A DNA stretch of 64,000 nt from the NCBI RefSeq assembly GCF_910592395.1, contig NC_088308.1, positions 2,482,001 through 2,546,000 on the forward strand, given 5' to 3'. Source of the DNA: Lineus longissimus (lineage: Eukaryota > Nemertea > Pilidiophora > Heteronemertea > Lineidae). Within the stretch, counting starts at the first letter, position 1, and every line of letters starts with the position of its first letter. Shown here piece after piece: positions 1 through 13,540 of this stretch. The translations under genes and the position numbers were made by a program. The notes under the pieces are model-generated. The model was not told the origin of the DNA. It saw nothing but the letters and a program-made list of their open reading frames with translations, and made no database searches.

Positions 1-3000
1 CCACATTAAAAAAGAAGCTGTTATTGACTAACAAATGGTCAGTAATGCAGTTAAAAACACTTGCTATGAAATTGCTGAATAAATATTTCAGAGTGGCAGT
101 ATTGGGTTAAGCGGCTCAAAGCGTGATATACGAGTGTTTCATGGTATTATAGAACCCGGATGGTACGCAGGCATTAAACAAATGATCGGTTGTTTTCTAA
201 ATCCGTCACTCCCCGATATTAAAATTAAGAGAATCCATTCTGGTTTCAGTCGATACTTTCTATTCATGTCCCCCATAGAGGATTTCCATGTATGTTCAAT
301 CGTTCATTGAAATTTTTTTAAATACCCAGACTGACAGTGTTATTGAAATAAACACTATCAGTTTGCGTATGCTGCATGGTATACTACGGGCCTAAAAAAA
401 GGTTTTGAGCTTTCAACACAATTATATGCACCCGGAAATGTTTTTCGGTGAAGTAAAAATCCCCCTCAGGATTTTCAAATCTCGCAGCCCTTTGAAGAGT
501 AGACATTAGGTAAAAAAAACCCCACCAATGCGATTAAATTCACGTATCACTTGGAATAAAAAAACATATGACATCCTTTCATTCCACAAGTGTTTTGCAA
601 TTCATAGACAGAATCCTCGATTCCGTCGCGTCTGTCGATAAGCATTCTCCCATTGCTAACGTATTCTCCTATAATTTGTCAACGAGATAATGGACGAGAC
701 ATGGAAAGCTTTTTTTGTAATACCGGTGATGTTGATTTCAAAATCGGCAGACAAGGCGGCCCAGCTATTCACGGCAATCACGAGTTGTTAAGGAAATTAT
801 CAAACTGTGGTTACGATGCAGCAACGTGCCATGATTTTGAATAGGTTACAACGGCCGCCCATCTTATTGGCCGTGTCTTCCCTTACGTGGGATACTGGTG
901 CATTAAGGTATTCAAGTGCCATTTTTGTGGATGTTTTCATGAGTCCGTAACTTCGACATCTTCGTAACCTTCAGGTCTGTGGATACATGTCCATTGAGTT
1001 TCGATTTGTTATTTTCACCTCGGAATTCGTGGTTCTCTAAGTCCGTGTTCTCGCGTGGAAAGTATCCCATTAAGTGAGACCGTAATTAGGGAAGATAGAG
1101 GAGGTCGGCTATTGCTTGCTAGTAATCTGTGTCTGAGAGTAACATGTCGTTTCATGGACGTTTTAGTACGGTATGTGTATCTCAACATCTATAGTACATG
1201 TACAACATGTCTGACATGCTCTCTTACAATGGGGCCCAGAGATGTTAATTTGTATTATGTTATATATAATGAAGTACAGACTTGTTTATTTCTTTAACAA
1301 ATTTCGAACTTGGGTGAAGCGTTTGTTGCACCTCTTTATACATTTGCGGGATCGCGCCTCTTCCCATTGCTTCATGCGTCTGATCCCGTGAAGTAGAGAA
1401 GTCAGTTGAAAATTATAGCTTGATGCCCGATAGGATACAGGATACTGAAGAAAAACACTACGAAAGACAACAGTAATTGGCTTTTGAAACTCAAATGTTT
1501 AAGCTCGCTGAGACCAAAGGCCATCAGTACAATGTCTGCTCGATTATCTCTGCTGAGCCTGAGAGCGACCGGTAGTATTTTTCCGCCGAATAACTCCAGC
1601 TCCTAATAGCAAGTCATCTACAGAGGAGAACCAACTGAATATCAAGTTGTAAAGAGATCAATAGTACACCAGTGTGTCAGAGTAAACTAATACTGCATGT
1701 ACACATGCAAACAGCCCACTCGGTCCCATGAAAGATGACTCATATGGTCCCACCATTACGCGATTGGAATAGCCTCTACATATTTAGCTGATGGTTCTGC
1801 CGTAGATCATAATATTTGACAATCAAATTATCGTAATATCGATGTTGTCAATGGCTAATGTTGTTAAGTAGTTAGGCATACGGTTCAGGGTTTCGCCGCT
1901 AACGGCCATGCTAGGTATTACTACTATTCAGTATGTTGTGTGTGTTTGTGTGAAGTCCCATTCCAGTATATCTTTTGATCGACGACCTGCCTTCTTTGTC
2001 ACAAGTGAAGCGATAATGTGGTACAAGTAAATCTCTTAAGATATAAGAGAAAAGCGTTGTTGCTCACTATTAGGACCTATAAAACACTCGGCGGTGCAAA
2101 AGTGGCTGCTCGACTTATCATTTCACGGCAATTCGGCCACTTTTCATAGCCTCATGGTCTTTGCGCAGGTAAACCTACCTATACACTGATTTCCATCGGA
2201 TGATCTGGTACTGACTGAAGTCGACTAAGAAAACCCGTGGGAATGAATGAGCTTGTTTCATATATACTATAATAGCAAAGTGCTTGCGACCCATTGGGAT
2301 GTTTGGGCATCCCAAGGCAGTTGGATTAAAATGCTAGGCTGCGTTTAGCAACACAGGATGAAACAAAATAATCAAATATTAAGTTGAGAGCTGTACGTCA
2401 ACTATAGGACATTTTGGGCGATGAGTAATGTATATATTTTCAATGATGACATGTACTGAAAATGCAGTCCGTTCTCGATGAGACTATACTCCAACTCATC
2501 TTGACCCTCAATGTATTGACAATGCTAAGCTTTACAGACAACACGTGTATGGTCGGATGTAACGGAGGCAATACCACTGGAGGTTCAGTACGCTCTTGTT
2601 AAACCTGCCCATATAGCCTGCACAGATGATGTCATCCCGCTATCACTCCGGACACCGCCAAACAGTATCATTTCAGTCAATACTAGAAATGGATGCATAT
2701 CAAACAACAAACCAGCGCCTTCTGCGTAATCCGACACTCTAAAAGACAGAAAAAGAAGAAGTCAAAAATAATGCTGCGCTGAGGAACGAGACTAATTATT
2801 TGTCATCGAGAAATCATATTAGTTCAATCAACACGTAATCCACGTGCTGCATTGAGATAGATATAGCACTTGGATAGAAATGTTTCTGTTAAAGGAAATC
2901 TGTAGTTTTACATGAAACGATGTTGTTAAAGAGTCATTGTGGTCGTGTGCTATGTCGTTTTTTCATTCAGTCTACTTCAAGCAGCCGGACGCGACCTGGG

Positions 3001-4783
3001 AAGGATCAAAAACCTGACCAGACCATGTGTGAGTAAATGCATTGGCATGTTAGAAACGCTCATTGAGGAGAAACGTGCAGCTTCGCGTATTGGTTTTTCC
3101 TCAAAGGAATATCTCAATTTCCCTCCATAAAGGACACGTACACATCCTAGTAATTCAACCAATCGCAGCCCACCGTCTACTCAATTAGGCAGATGTCGCT
3201 AAGGCCTGTCCAGCCCCGATAAGAAGATTGTAATAGGTGCTTTGGCTATAACGACATTCCCATCGAAATTACCTCCTTAGTTGGCCATCTTCTGGTGTGG
3301 CCGTTGTGCGGGCAGTGCATCGCTATGACTGAGCGGAATGTAATGCGAGTGATGCTGTGATTGAGAGCTTGCTTGCTGGTAATAATAATGTAGCATGACA
3401 AATGGGAAGACAAGCTCGGCTTCATTCCTCGTCCATGATGGATAGAGACCGCAATGTCTGATCTGAATGCGAATCGCCTCATAAATATCAATCACGCATT
3501 CGAGACTTTGCATATAAACAGGGTGAAAACATCTTGCAATAAAGTATAAGAAGTTATTTTATTTCTGCTTACATTTATTTTCTAACTATTCAACAATATG
3601 ACACCTATACTGAATGATCGTCGTTGTAACGTCTGTTGAAGCTGGAAACTATGTACATTACTGCAAGTAAGCGATGTTTAGGATTAGCGGATCAGCAGAT
3701 GCCGGGATGCATGTTGCATGGCATCCGGCTGCGCGGGGATATTGAATACAGTGGGTTTCTTCGATGGAGAAGACCGAGAGTGCGTCACGACAATGAGGTC
3801 TGCTGTTGAAACATAATTGAAATCGGCAAAATAGGACTTCTTTAATAGCCCACACTATGCAATAACATTATTCCTCACTTCTCTGAGGTCACAAATAATT
3901 CTGTTGTTTGAAGCCTCCGTATTAGGGTAAAAAAACACCGCTTGCCTTCTCGTCGCTATCTTCAATACAATCATTATTGCAAATGAGGTTGACAGCGCCC
4001 AATGAACCTTCGTCGATGGCAGACTGGTGTCAGTTGACACCTGCTGTTATCATTAAAAATAATGATCTTTGGTGTTACATTACATAGATAATAACACGAA
4101 AATCTCAAAGGTCAAATACAAGACCTTTGTTGCTTTTCCATATTGTCAGTAAAATACGCCAATTTTGAAACAATAGAACTTGAATACAATCGCCTCATCA
4201 TAAAGAACTGCCAGGTAATTGGGAATTCAATGACCAACAAGTAATTGAAATCCAGAATAGGTGGCTGTGGGAGAGCTTTTCGAAACTTTTGTCATCCTAC
4301 ACAATCATACGCCTCCGTCACTATCTCTAAAACAGATATAATACGTCTCGGCGACACGATCTTAAAACCTTTGGGCCAAGTAACCAACAGCTTGTCTGCA
4401 GACCCTGTTTGGGCCATTGGGTATCACGAATTCCACCTTTAAAGCCAAGGGCACTGTTGTTCAAACAAGTTTTGTCACCAAACGCTGGTGTTAACTTAAC
4501 CTGGCGTTAAGACATGTAAGTCTGTGGACCAAATTGAAGGAGATCACAATCGGTTATGTTAACGCAAATGTTAACGACAAAATTGGTTTTGAACAACCTG
4601 ACCAAGGGTGGAACCTCGAGTTTTGGAAATATGTTCAGCACGAAGTTAAGTGGGTGTGGCACGATGGTAATTGCATTGCCTGAAGCATTTCAAGAAAGTA
4701 TCACATTCCCTAAGCTATGGAGATGCTGCACGTTGAATCCGGAAGGACAGCTTTTTTAACAGAGAACGTTTTTGCTGTGCTCA
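1..4783. other. gene-poor left flank
   Basis: I find no supportable exon, RNA gene or complete transposon in this stretch. Open frames here are short, unrelated to known families and lack paired splice signals. It includes the region downstream of the insulin-like gene, which runs leftwards, so part of it is presumably that gene's 3' untranslated region. TTTATT motifs near 3.56 kb could act as minus-strand AATAAA signals, but they are over 1 kb past the stop codon, so I do not assign one. Confidence 0.5.
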
Positions 4784-6124
4784 TCACTCTATGGACTTAA
4801 TCACTTGCCTACTGAACTGTTTCCTTTCCTCTATGTCACCTCTTAACAATCTGAATATACGCCTGGCGAGAAGACGATCGTCCTTTGCGCGATACGACTT
4901 GGGAATTCTACCTGCTTTATCGTTGGTCACTCCGTGGTGTCCATTTCCCTTAATCGAGGGTAGGTTCCGAATTCTGCTTACTCTAGCAAGTGTTGAGTCC
5001 ATCGCATCGTTTCCATAGCCCCTTTTGGCGGGTAGGTTACAGTACTGATGGAATTCCTGATGGGAGCACTTGTGGTAACAACACTCGCACACGATGCCGC
5101 TCACCCCAGTTTGTGCCATGCGTTTCTCCTTCAGGTAGCTGTTGGCCTTGTTGGAAGGCATGAAAGGGTTGTAGCTAAGGGCCGAAATTCCACCTGAAAA
5201 TATGTCTGACATTATGCATATTGCAGGTGTCACATACCTCAAAATCGTGGTACTTGGCATCACTGACATTTGTCAATGGCATGTCCGTAAAAAGTTTGTT
5301 GATGCCGTAACCTTAATGATAGCCCACTCGAACAATGGAATTTAGGCCCAGGTGTGAACGGGCTTTGTTTAAAGACAATAGACCATGTATTGGGCTCGGC
5401 CTGAACTCTTTTAACAACGTAGTGCTGTCTTCCCGATCTCTCTGGGACAGAACTGTGCCACCGTCACTTCAAGTTTCAATAGGTCTACATGGCATAAAAC
5501 AAGTGAAACAAAACGTGGTAGATGCTGCATGTCAGATGTCGAAGGGTCACGCTTGGCCACAAATTGGGCAATCGAATTTTAAAGATTTGGCAAATATCAA
5601 TTTCATCATGATACGTTACTTACACTGAGTTGCTCAGTGTTCGACCCCATAGGGCCTTTATGGTTATAGTGTTGGAAGCTTTGGTTTGCTTGTTTGTCAT
5701 CAACAACGAATGATAAGAAATCCTATGAAATTGACTAAGGGACTTGAACATGCATCATCTGATACCATAGCTCAGTGTAGTTACTTCGGTGCTGCATGCT
5801 ACAGGTGATTACTGGTCATTTCACTATGGTTTTTCACTTGGCTCCTTTCTTCTTAAGCTTTTTATTAGGTTTTTACTTACCATTCTTAGACAACCTCTTC
5901 ATCATGAACAAGTCCCCGGCCGCGTAATAGACCCCATGGGGGTAGCATATGTTGTCTACCAGATTCGCCAATTGATGCCCGCACTGCCCGCCGTCCACTG
6001 GCCCACGTTCCATAATGTCTTCAGTACACACCTTCATATGACCGTCGTCGGCAGTGCTCTTGTCATTCGTTAGAAGGAAGACCAACATGAACATTGGGAT
6101 GGCAGCCAGAATGTTCTCGGCCAT
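4784..6124 (-). CDS. insulin-like peptide precursor (8-cysteine, molluscan type)
   Basis: Secreted hormone precursor of 217 residues in two coding exons: 6124-5881 and 5193-4784. The intron is phase 1, with donor GTAAGT and acceptor TTTTCAG. A hydrophobic signal peptide occupies about residues 1-25. The B chain has C33, C48 and C60, and CGHQLANLVDNIC shows the canonical 11-residue gap. A KR site follows at 76-77, then a short C-peptide ending in EKR (104-106). The A chain is at 114-133, with GIVCECC and Cys at 117, 119, 120, 124 and 133 (CC-x3-C-x8-C). C33 and C117 are the additional pair found in molluscan insulin-related peptides. After the A chain comes a KR site (138-139) within an 84-residue basic extension. 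The start ATG lies five bases after a TTTTCAG acceptor, so a 5' UTR exon exists upstream. Family assignment is firm; the joined exon model is inferred from frame and splice sites. Confidence 0.95.
5330..5414. repeat. dispersed repeat copy 1 (inside insulin-like gene intron)
   Basis: This roughly 85-base segment closely matches 15506-15590 in the same orientation. Shared words include GCGGGCTTTGTTTAAAGA-like and GGCTCGGCCT strings, differing by scattered substitutions and a small indel near the left end. It lies in the intron of the insulin-like gene. The open frame crossing it (5335-5628) is therefore read as repeat-derived, not a gene. The transposon class is not recognised. Confidence 0.75.
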
Positions 6125-6128
6125 TTTT

Positions 6129-6132
6129 GCTG
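6129..6132 (-). other. splice acceptor just upstream of the insulin-like start codon
   Basis: Read on the minus strand, the bases before the start are TTTTCAG followed by CAAAA and ATGG. This implies the coding start sits at the very 5' end of exon 2 of the transcript, with a noncoding leader exon further upstream (higher coordinates). The leader exon itself is not identifiable by eye. Confidence 0.6.
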
Positions 6133-7005
6133 AAAATTGAACAAGTGAAGTTCCTTAATCTAAGTTTCGAAGAGTTGACTCCGAGGTCATTTGGATGCTT
6201 GCCGCTGCTGCTGCTGAGCTAGGATCCTGTTACAGACGGACATGAGAAGGGGTAGCGTCTGCGGGTGCGGTGGAGGGTGGTCGGAGGCTAGAATGATTTT
6301 GGTGACTATGCCAAAAATGAGATGGAAGTTTAATCCTGTTGATCTTCTTCGCTATTCTTCTTTAGTTAGTAAACGGTGATATGTAGTTGACAGTTCTGCT
6401 GATTTACATGTAGTAGAATGATTCATACAGACAACTTACTGTTGGACTGCACTAATTAGGCAATGTTAAACATGTATATACTGGTTATACTCGTTGGCTA
6501 AAATAGTTATGAAAGCCAATTATCATATCTAGATTTAGGGGGTCATTTGGAGGAAGAAATCCTTATGTTAGAAAGGAAAGCGACATATCCAACAGCACCA
6601 GAGGTAATTGTGTTTCAGGATATCACGATACTTGACGTCTGGTATAGATTTCATAATGGTTCAGAACATGAACAGCTATTTAGATATTTTGTGTATAAAC
6701 ATTTGACAGTTTGATACTAATAATTGATCAATTTGAAGAGAAAACAAATTTCGGGTGTGCTTTTATACCGATAATTGAAAGGAAAAAACAAGAGAAAGGA
6801 GACAAGCTGTAACGTTATATAGCACAACAACCTTTGGAAACGAAAGCTTAGCATACACTAGAAATAATGTTTTTTGGTCAACGCAAATATGCACCACATT
6901 AGACGTCTTTCAGCGGAATTAATTAAGTCCAAGTGGTTTATCAGAATCACAAAAAAATATTCTGGGTTTTTCATTTTATAGATAAACGTCTAGATTGAGG
7001 GGAAA

Positions 7006-7450
7006 ATGGTAAGGAATCTTACTGTCAAAAATGGAAGCGATAACCACACTTGTAGACGTTGTATTACATACACTCTTAGAAATAAGACTGCTTATAAGAC
7101 TGCTTATAAGATCTATAGCGGTCTTGCACCACAATATTTCGATGGGTTTTTGAGTGCTGCACCTCGCCGACGAGAGACGCGGTATTCTGGGCTTGATCGG
7201 GTCTCCGTCAAAAGAACCCGAACTCGGCTAGGCGACCGGAGTCTCTCGTCTTGTGCACCTGTTCTTTGGAACGCCCTCCCTGGCCACGTCAAGGCATGCC
7301 AAAATATCACCAGTTTCAAACTTCAGCTAAAGACGTGGCTTTTTAAGAAGCACTTCTCTGAATGATGTTTTCGGTTTTGAACGGGGTGGCGCCTTGATCA
7401 GGCTCTTGGAAAGGCGCCGCCTATAAATGCTTTTCATTCATTCAAATAAA
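7006..7450 (+). mobile_element. 3' end of a non-LTR retrotransposon (LINE), 5'-truncated
   Basis: The open frame 7006-7365 ends in the characteristic C-terminus of LINE reverse transcriptases of the CR1/L2/Rex type. It shows YSGLAPQYFDGF, then a basic arginine-rich run, then APVLWNALPGHVK, then SFKLQLKTWLFKKHF before the stop. The remainder of the polymerase (palm with the catalytic aspartates) is absent, so this is a typical 5'-truncated dead copy. Its true left edge is probably near 7060, where a 12-base unit is duplicated (GACTGCTTATAA twice). The 3' untranslated tail holds a GGCGCC/GGCGCC hairpin (7388-7418). It ends in short CATTCATTCA repeats and an AATAAA (7445-7450). The clade is inferred from the tail motif and not certain. 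Confidence 0.9.
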
Positions 7451-10400
7451 GGTTTTTTAAAATAATTATCAAGGTTTTTCGTCCGTTCCAATAAATGCAC
7501 TCTAAGATGTTAAAACTTTAAAGGTTTTTCAAAAGCTCGGAAATATTCATTTCTGAGAGCCTATGATCACGATACCGGTACTTGACTAACTAACGACATG
7601 ACTGAAAATGAAAGAGCTGTCTCCATGTCAAATCGCAGAAAGTTTTGTATAGAACTGTCAGAAATTATTTAGAAAACTACTTACAGATTACTGAATTCAT
7701 CATATCACTGACTTCGACCCCGTTTCCTCCCTACTTCAGTTAGTGACAGACCTTTACTTTACACGGTCAGTAATAATATAAACAATCGTTACTTCTTGGT
7801 CCGTCCCATATTTATGAGAAAAACCGTTCTGCACCATGACAAAATCAACCCTAAATAGCCTCTCACAAACTGACGTCATGGCATCACCACATGGCCTCTT
7901 CTGACCTACTTCGAGCCTTCCTCAATTTTGGAAAGAATATCTAACGGATACGGGCAATATTCTGTTGAAGGTGTTCAGTTACCCTATTGGGGAATTGGCC
8001 TGATTTCTAAGTTTCCTCTACAGATTCAATGAAAAGAAAAATCTGACATTTGGTGGGAGGGTGAAACGAAATCTCATTCTATTCAGGAAAACAGCTTATT
8101 AATCTCATTCAGACGGATAAAAACGTATCTTCGACCAAGTCGAAATCGAAGGTGGGCACTTAAGGTTATTTTTCATGAATTCTACACACCTCTTCTCAGA
8201 AAATTATGATTATCTCTAGACATCATTGTTTTCTCATTAAGTTCTTTATTCTAACTGCAAACGTACAGACAGGCCGTCATCTAATGCACGGAATAATTTA
8301 AATGTCACGGCAGCTGTTCTCTTCCGATTTTATCAAAATTATTAAACACGTGGCCACTCAGATCTTTTACTTAATTATAATCGGATATTACATGATTTTG
8401 GTTCAGGAAGAGCGCATCATTGAAATTAGCATCGACTTACTAAATGACAGGTTCGCATGGAGCCTTTTTTTACTTGGTCATCCACAAAATATCGAAACTA
8501 GAATCTAAGGTTACTGAGTACACAGTTCTCAAGGGGAATTGCTAGCGGAGACTTTCTCAAATTAGTAATTCAAGCATTATCAGCAGTTGACATCATGAGC
8601 CTACCTCTTCCTGACCACGTTCACCACATTACCTTAATATCTGTATTCATTGCAAAGATGCTGAGACGTTACTGACGCCTAACTAGGTGGATACCATGTG
8701 GTATTCCGTGTTACACACGAGAGCAAACATTACCAAATCGTCCGTCAAAAACTCCGTCATGCAAGATTGCAGCATTCATTTTACATGATACGAAGTATCA
8801 ATTGGGCCAATGATCAAAATAGAGATTCAAGGGCGCTGAACGCAAAACAAACCATGTATAAACTGTTGCTATAAGGGTGCTAGGTTGAAGATTCTTGAAG
8901 ATTCTTGTCATCCAGAAGTAACTGTCCAGGTAAACATTATGAAGTTCTTTATAATTTATGATGTGCCAATAACCTATCCTGGTTTCAAGATACATTCAAA
9001 AAAGGTCGATGATGTTGCTTTGAAAATATAATCTGATTCTGCAATTTGAATCGGCAATCGAAAAACTATTAAAGAGTATTAAGTGAAGTGTAATCGAAAC
9101 ACAAGGCAAATGTACATGTAAAGGAATTATGAGCTTCATTACCTTCCGTAAGCGATAATTTATATTTCTTCACTCTCTCTCTGAAGTTAACAGGACTGCT
9201 AGAAGTGTTATCTTGTCATTCTATATATTGCCTCACGCGAACAATCTGTCCGTGGACACGTATGGCTCGAAAGGTTTCCATAAGCTTCGAAGAGGTTGCG
9301 GGAATGCTTCAAGAACAGAAAAATATCACAGCAAGTCTTCGATAATCGATGTATTGATGGCATTCTGTTTGCTATGATTAGACTGGGCTTTTAATTATTC
9401 AAATAGAGACGATCTATCTTCATTGATAATGGATACCTGCATGCTAAAGCCAATAAACTAGAAGTAGCTGTCAGCAAATAAAGGTTCGTCACCATGATGT
9501 CATAATTCACTGATTGTGATGAAATACGCCTTGTGTTTAAAAGGTTGCAATTAATATTCAAGTAAAACGCCTATCAATTATCCAGCAGCAGTATTTTTCT
9601 AATAGATACTATTGGATGGTTGCAAACTACTTCATTCATGTTTATTGGCCTACTCGGGTGACGTGATTCAGTGTCCCTGATGAAGAAATAGCAAAGGTTT
9701 ATGAATTAAGAGCATTTTGAAAAAGTGGAATCAATTAAAAGTCAATATATAAACAATACTTTCGTATAAGTCGCCTGGCAGTAAATTGTTATGACGGTCT
9801 ACAGTGACGACGACATGACTAAACTATATTGAGTTAATATAGATTTATACCATAAGCCAAAAGCAAAATGCCTATGATACTACTGTTCGACTGATAATTT
9901 TTTTTCGGTAAGTAGTATTATTGGGACGTGTTCCTGCGTCAGTGATGACGACATATAAAAGACTGGATATTACACTAATCGATTAATTCATTATCAAGTA
10001 AGAAAATAAATAATCATACCTATTTTATCAAACATTTGTTCCAGTTAGTATGTTATTCATGGTACATTCGTTAGTTTCGTCACCATGGGAATCACAATTT
10101 TAATGACGCATGCATGGGCAATTGTGATGAAAACGACGCTGGTATAAGCACATTTCTTACCCAGCATCTTCTCATGGTTAGATAGTAGCAGCACCACAAC
10201 AGTAGACATCAAGTGCAACAGATATCAGGGATGCCGAAGCGACTGCATTCCTGTTACATCCCAACAAAAGTCATTAAAAAAGCAACTGAAATGGATTGCA
10301 TCCTTCATGCCGAAACAATAACAGGAGGTTAATGACAAGTTTGCACCAGTGCCCTTTGTACCCCTAGAAGACAAGAGGCCAGTGCCTTATGTTCCCTAGT

Positions 10401-13400
10401 AGACAACTTCTCTGCCTGTTAAACCATTCTGAAGGGCCGCGTCTGAGTGCTCTGCCTCCAGCGAACATTCAACTTTCTTATGGGTTTCATGTTCTCTTGC
10501 CGAAGGCTCTGTTTAAGGAGGCTTGTCACACCGCTCTATAAGCCGGGGTTGTCTTTGCCAAGCGGGGTGAGCCACTTCTGATAAATCATGCATGTTTGAC
10601 GAGGAACGCAAAGGCAAGATTCGCTTTTGGACGTTTTAATTGCAGAGAATAAAAGGAAAATGATGGTTTATATGAGTTTATGTGACCATGTTCGACATGG
10701 TGAATCAGATCAAAGCGTGCTGGAGTTGATGGCGATAAAGTGTGCTCAGCCTGGTGATGCTTCTTGATGAAAATTACTCTGGATATTCAGTTGAATCCAG
10801 AACACGTTCAAGCGCCAATTCAATGTATCATGTATCACACACTCTTTTCACTATACATGTAGGTCAGAGCATTTTCATGAACCCACCATGCATTGGTAGT
10901 GTGTATTGCGTTTGTCACAGACTTTGTCGATTCGTCATCAATGCTAAGCCTGGTACTCCTTGGACCAATTCATGCCGGAAGACAATATATACTAGGGACA
11001 AATTGTTTTTTTGTGAAGTGATTGTGGCCGCATCCATCAATGAACCTCACGAGTCAACTTCGAGTTTTCAAAAAAGACGGCTAAATCTTTCAACCTGACA
11101 AACATAGAGATGTACGGTAACGTTAGCTGTTTTCTGTCGACATGAAAACATGTCGTATCAGAGTGAAATTCTAAAATGATAATAGAGACATTTTATTCAG
11201 CTGAGATTTTGACCTTTTCTTAAAGAATGTCTCCAGAAAGAGATCCTTAGGGGTTAAGCCAGAGATATTTCAGCGGAGTGGATTGATGCTCCGATCTGTC
11301 ATTGCCACTGCACGGTGATGTACTAAATCCTCGTAAGTGAGCTCTAAATCAGGAATTCAATTAAGTTTTAAATGAACGGATCATTCATTAAGGTAGATTT
11401 ACGAAAACGAAATGGCTTCTTAATGGTTTTGATTACCAGGCAACGATCAGGGGAAAAGGTCTCTGTGTTGTTGTTGAAAGTCAGATTGTTTTTATTTCTT
11501 TGCTAAATTAAGCTGATGCAATGACGTATACATGCTGATTGGAGGTATAGGTACATTGTGACTTTTATTTTGTTGTACATTTATTAAGTTCTACCAGGTT
11601 GATTCCACCTGTACATATCGCTTGGTATAGCAGTGGTATATAGGTTACAGCACACTGTCGCCCCGCAAAAATCTTGTTATGCTAGTATAAGTTCTTGCTT
11701 TGTCGTCAGAATATGGTGGTGGCTGTTGGTATACAACGACGACAGTCACTTGACGGACCTTTTTTGTAAACACGCATACAAAACCGTCCCCGGGGTTAAA
11801 CATGTATCAGGGGTAAACCTGTACCATGTTGTATCAGTGATACGGGCGGTGTTTACTGCCACGGCAGTGCCAGGGTGATTGTTATTTACATCAGGTACAG
11901 CACGCTGGGTGATCAATTAATTAGCCAAACACAGTTCCCTCCTTCCCCAGTGTGTTCAGAAATTATGCCACCAGTGGTAATTGTCTTACTTGTCCAATTT
12001 GATATTTCTGACTATACTGCTGTGCAAGAGCTATACCATGTTCCGCAACGGAGATGCTATTTTCTAGCGTACTTGTCTATCTACAGCATTCGAAATCTTA
12101 GGAATGAAAAATAGAGAATGACTGTGCATGTATATCTATTTTGAGCTAAATGTATTTGAAAAAGTGTTAGATGTATCATAATCGCCTGATGTGCTCGCTA
12201 TTTCTGGGCAAAACAACTTTTGTAGCTGTGATTCTTACTAATCCGCCCTTCTATAGATTCTGCAGGACACATCTTGTAAGAATCCAAACAAGTGCATATT
12301 GCGGCTAAGACATTACAATGAGACACCGGATCTGAGGAAACTCATAAAATGCCTATTCAACAATTTGTGTTTATGACAGCCTGTTATAAAACGTATGCTG
12401 ATGGGTGGTTTTGTTCAGTGAATACAATATTGACATCACACAATAGGAGACAGTTCTTCAGACTCGTCCGTACTTATCTAAATCCTCTGGCTGTCTTTAG
12501 ATGCACCGCAGAATTAGCCGTTACGAAAATGTCAGCGCTTTCAATAACATCAAACCTTCTTATCCTTCAGAGCTGCACACGATTTTTAAGTAAGGTAATT
12601 ACGGAATTGGTGGAGGAGTTCACAGCTATTTTTCTTCCTGAGAGATCCTTCATGACAGCTGAAAAACCTAAATGTCAATCTTAATGCATTTGGCAGTTTG
12701 TTTCTTATCAAAGGAATATGACGATTTCGATGTGTTAAAAAAGATATCCACCTTCATCAGAAACAGTAACTATGCTGGTTTCTTACTTAAAAAGCAAAGG
12801 GTATAGGCTTTCTTTGAGGAACAGAAAGATACTTATTAAAAATTATGCGCCGTCGAATTTCTTCAACCAGACGAATCTACTCTGTTAGAGATGATGGGCA
12901 CAAAATGCATTTGAAAAGTACACACTTCACATATAAACATTCATCACACTTGGTGTCAGCTTTACCATTGCGTACTTCACCATCAAGTAATTTTATCCCT
13001 CGTGTGAATTCATTGAAAATCATTTCCAGACCATAGGTGACATCATGACACATTCGACATATCCTCTTCGAATGTTATGTGCTAAAAGCATTGAAAGCTC
13101 TCCTTTATCAAATCTCGCTATCTAATTTAGAAACTCCCGCGGTACGCTGAGGATGACAGCATACCCATAGTAATTCCTGCGGTGGTCGGGTATTCATTCT
13201 AGTAACATTTCAGGGAGGAAATCAATCTTGGATATGGCCGAGGGAGTACCATAAGCATGTTCGTGTCACAAGAAATTACAGATGTCACGTGTTGGAAAAG
13301 GACAAGTGGCTGTCGTGTAATCCTCTTCCAGTGCAGGTTAAAGAATGTCATGAATATCGGGACATGTGCGTAGTATGTCTAACGAAGGGAGTGGACTCAT

Positions 13401-13505
13401 TTGCCGTGTAGAAGAAAATGCTGAACCATCTTCTGAAGTTTTTTTAAATGCCAGATCTAGGCAATTTATATTGTCTCATTATATTCTCAACTTTGTTCGT
13501 TTCAG
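7451..13505. other. intergenic DNA, no gene recognised
   Basis: About 6 kb of AT-leaning sequence. The open frames at 8302-8508, 10742-11098, 11633-12114 and 12349-12684 have no recognisable domain, repeat or splice-flanked structure, and I treat them as chance frames. A small imperfect tandem duplication lies at 10346-10407. The exon upstream of locus A (its 5' leader) is presumably somewhere here or just to the right, but I cannot place it. Confidence 0.5.
10346..10407. repeat. imperfect tandem duplication, about 33-base unit
   Basis: Two adjacent units, 10346-10378 and 10379-10407, both begin CCAGTGCC and both carry a CCCTAG(A/T)AGACAA core. They differ by substitutions and small deletions. 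No coding capacity is evident. Confidence 0.6.
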
Positions 13506-13540
13506 ATCTATGCAAGCCTTTAGATTCCAAGCTGTGAGAA

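Noticed and set aside
5335-5628. Plus-strand open frame overlapping the insulin-like intron
   Set aside because: It is largely a copy of a dispersed repeat also present at 15506-15590 and has no protein motif.
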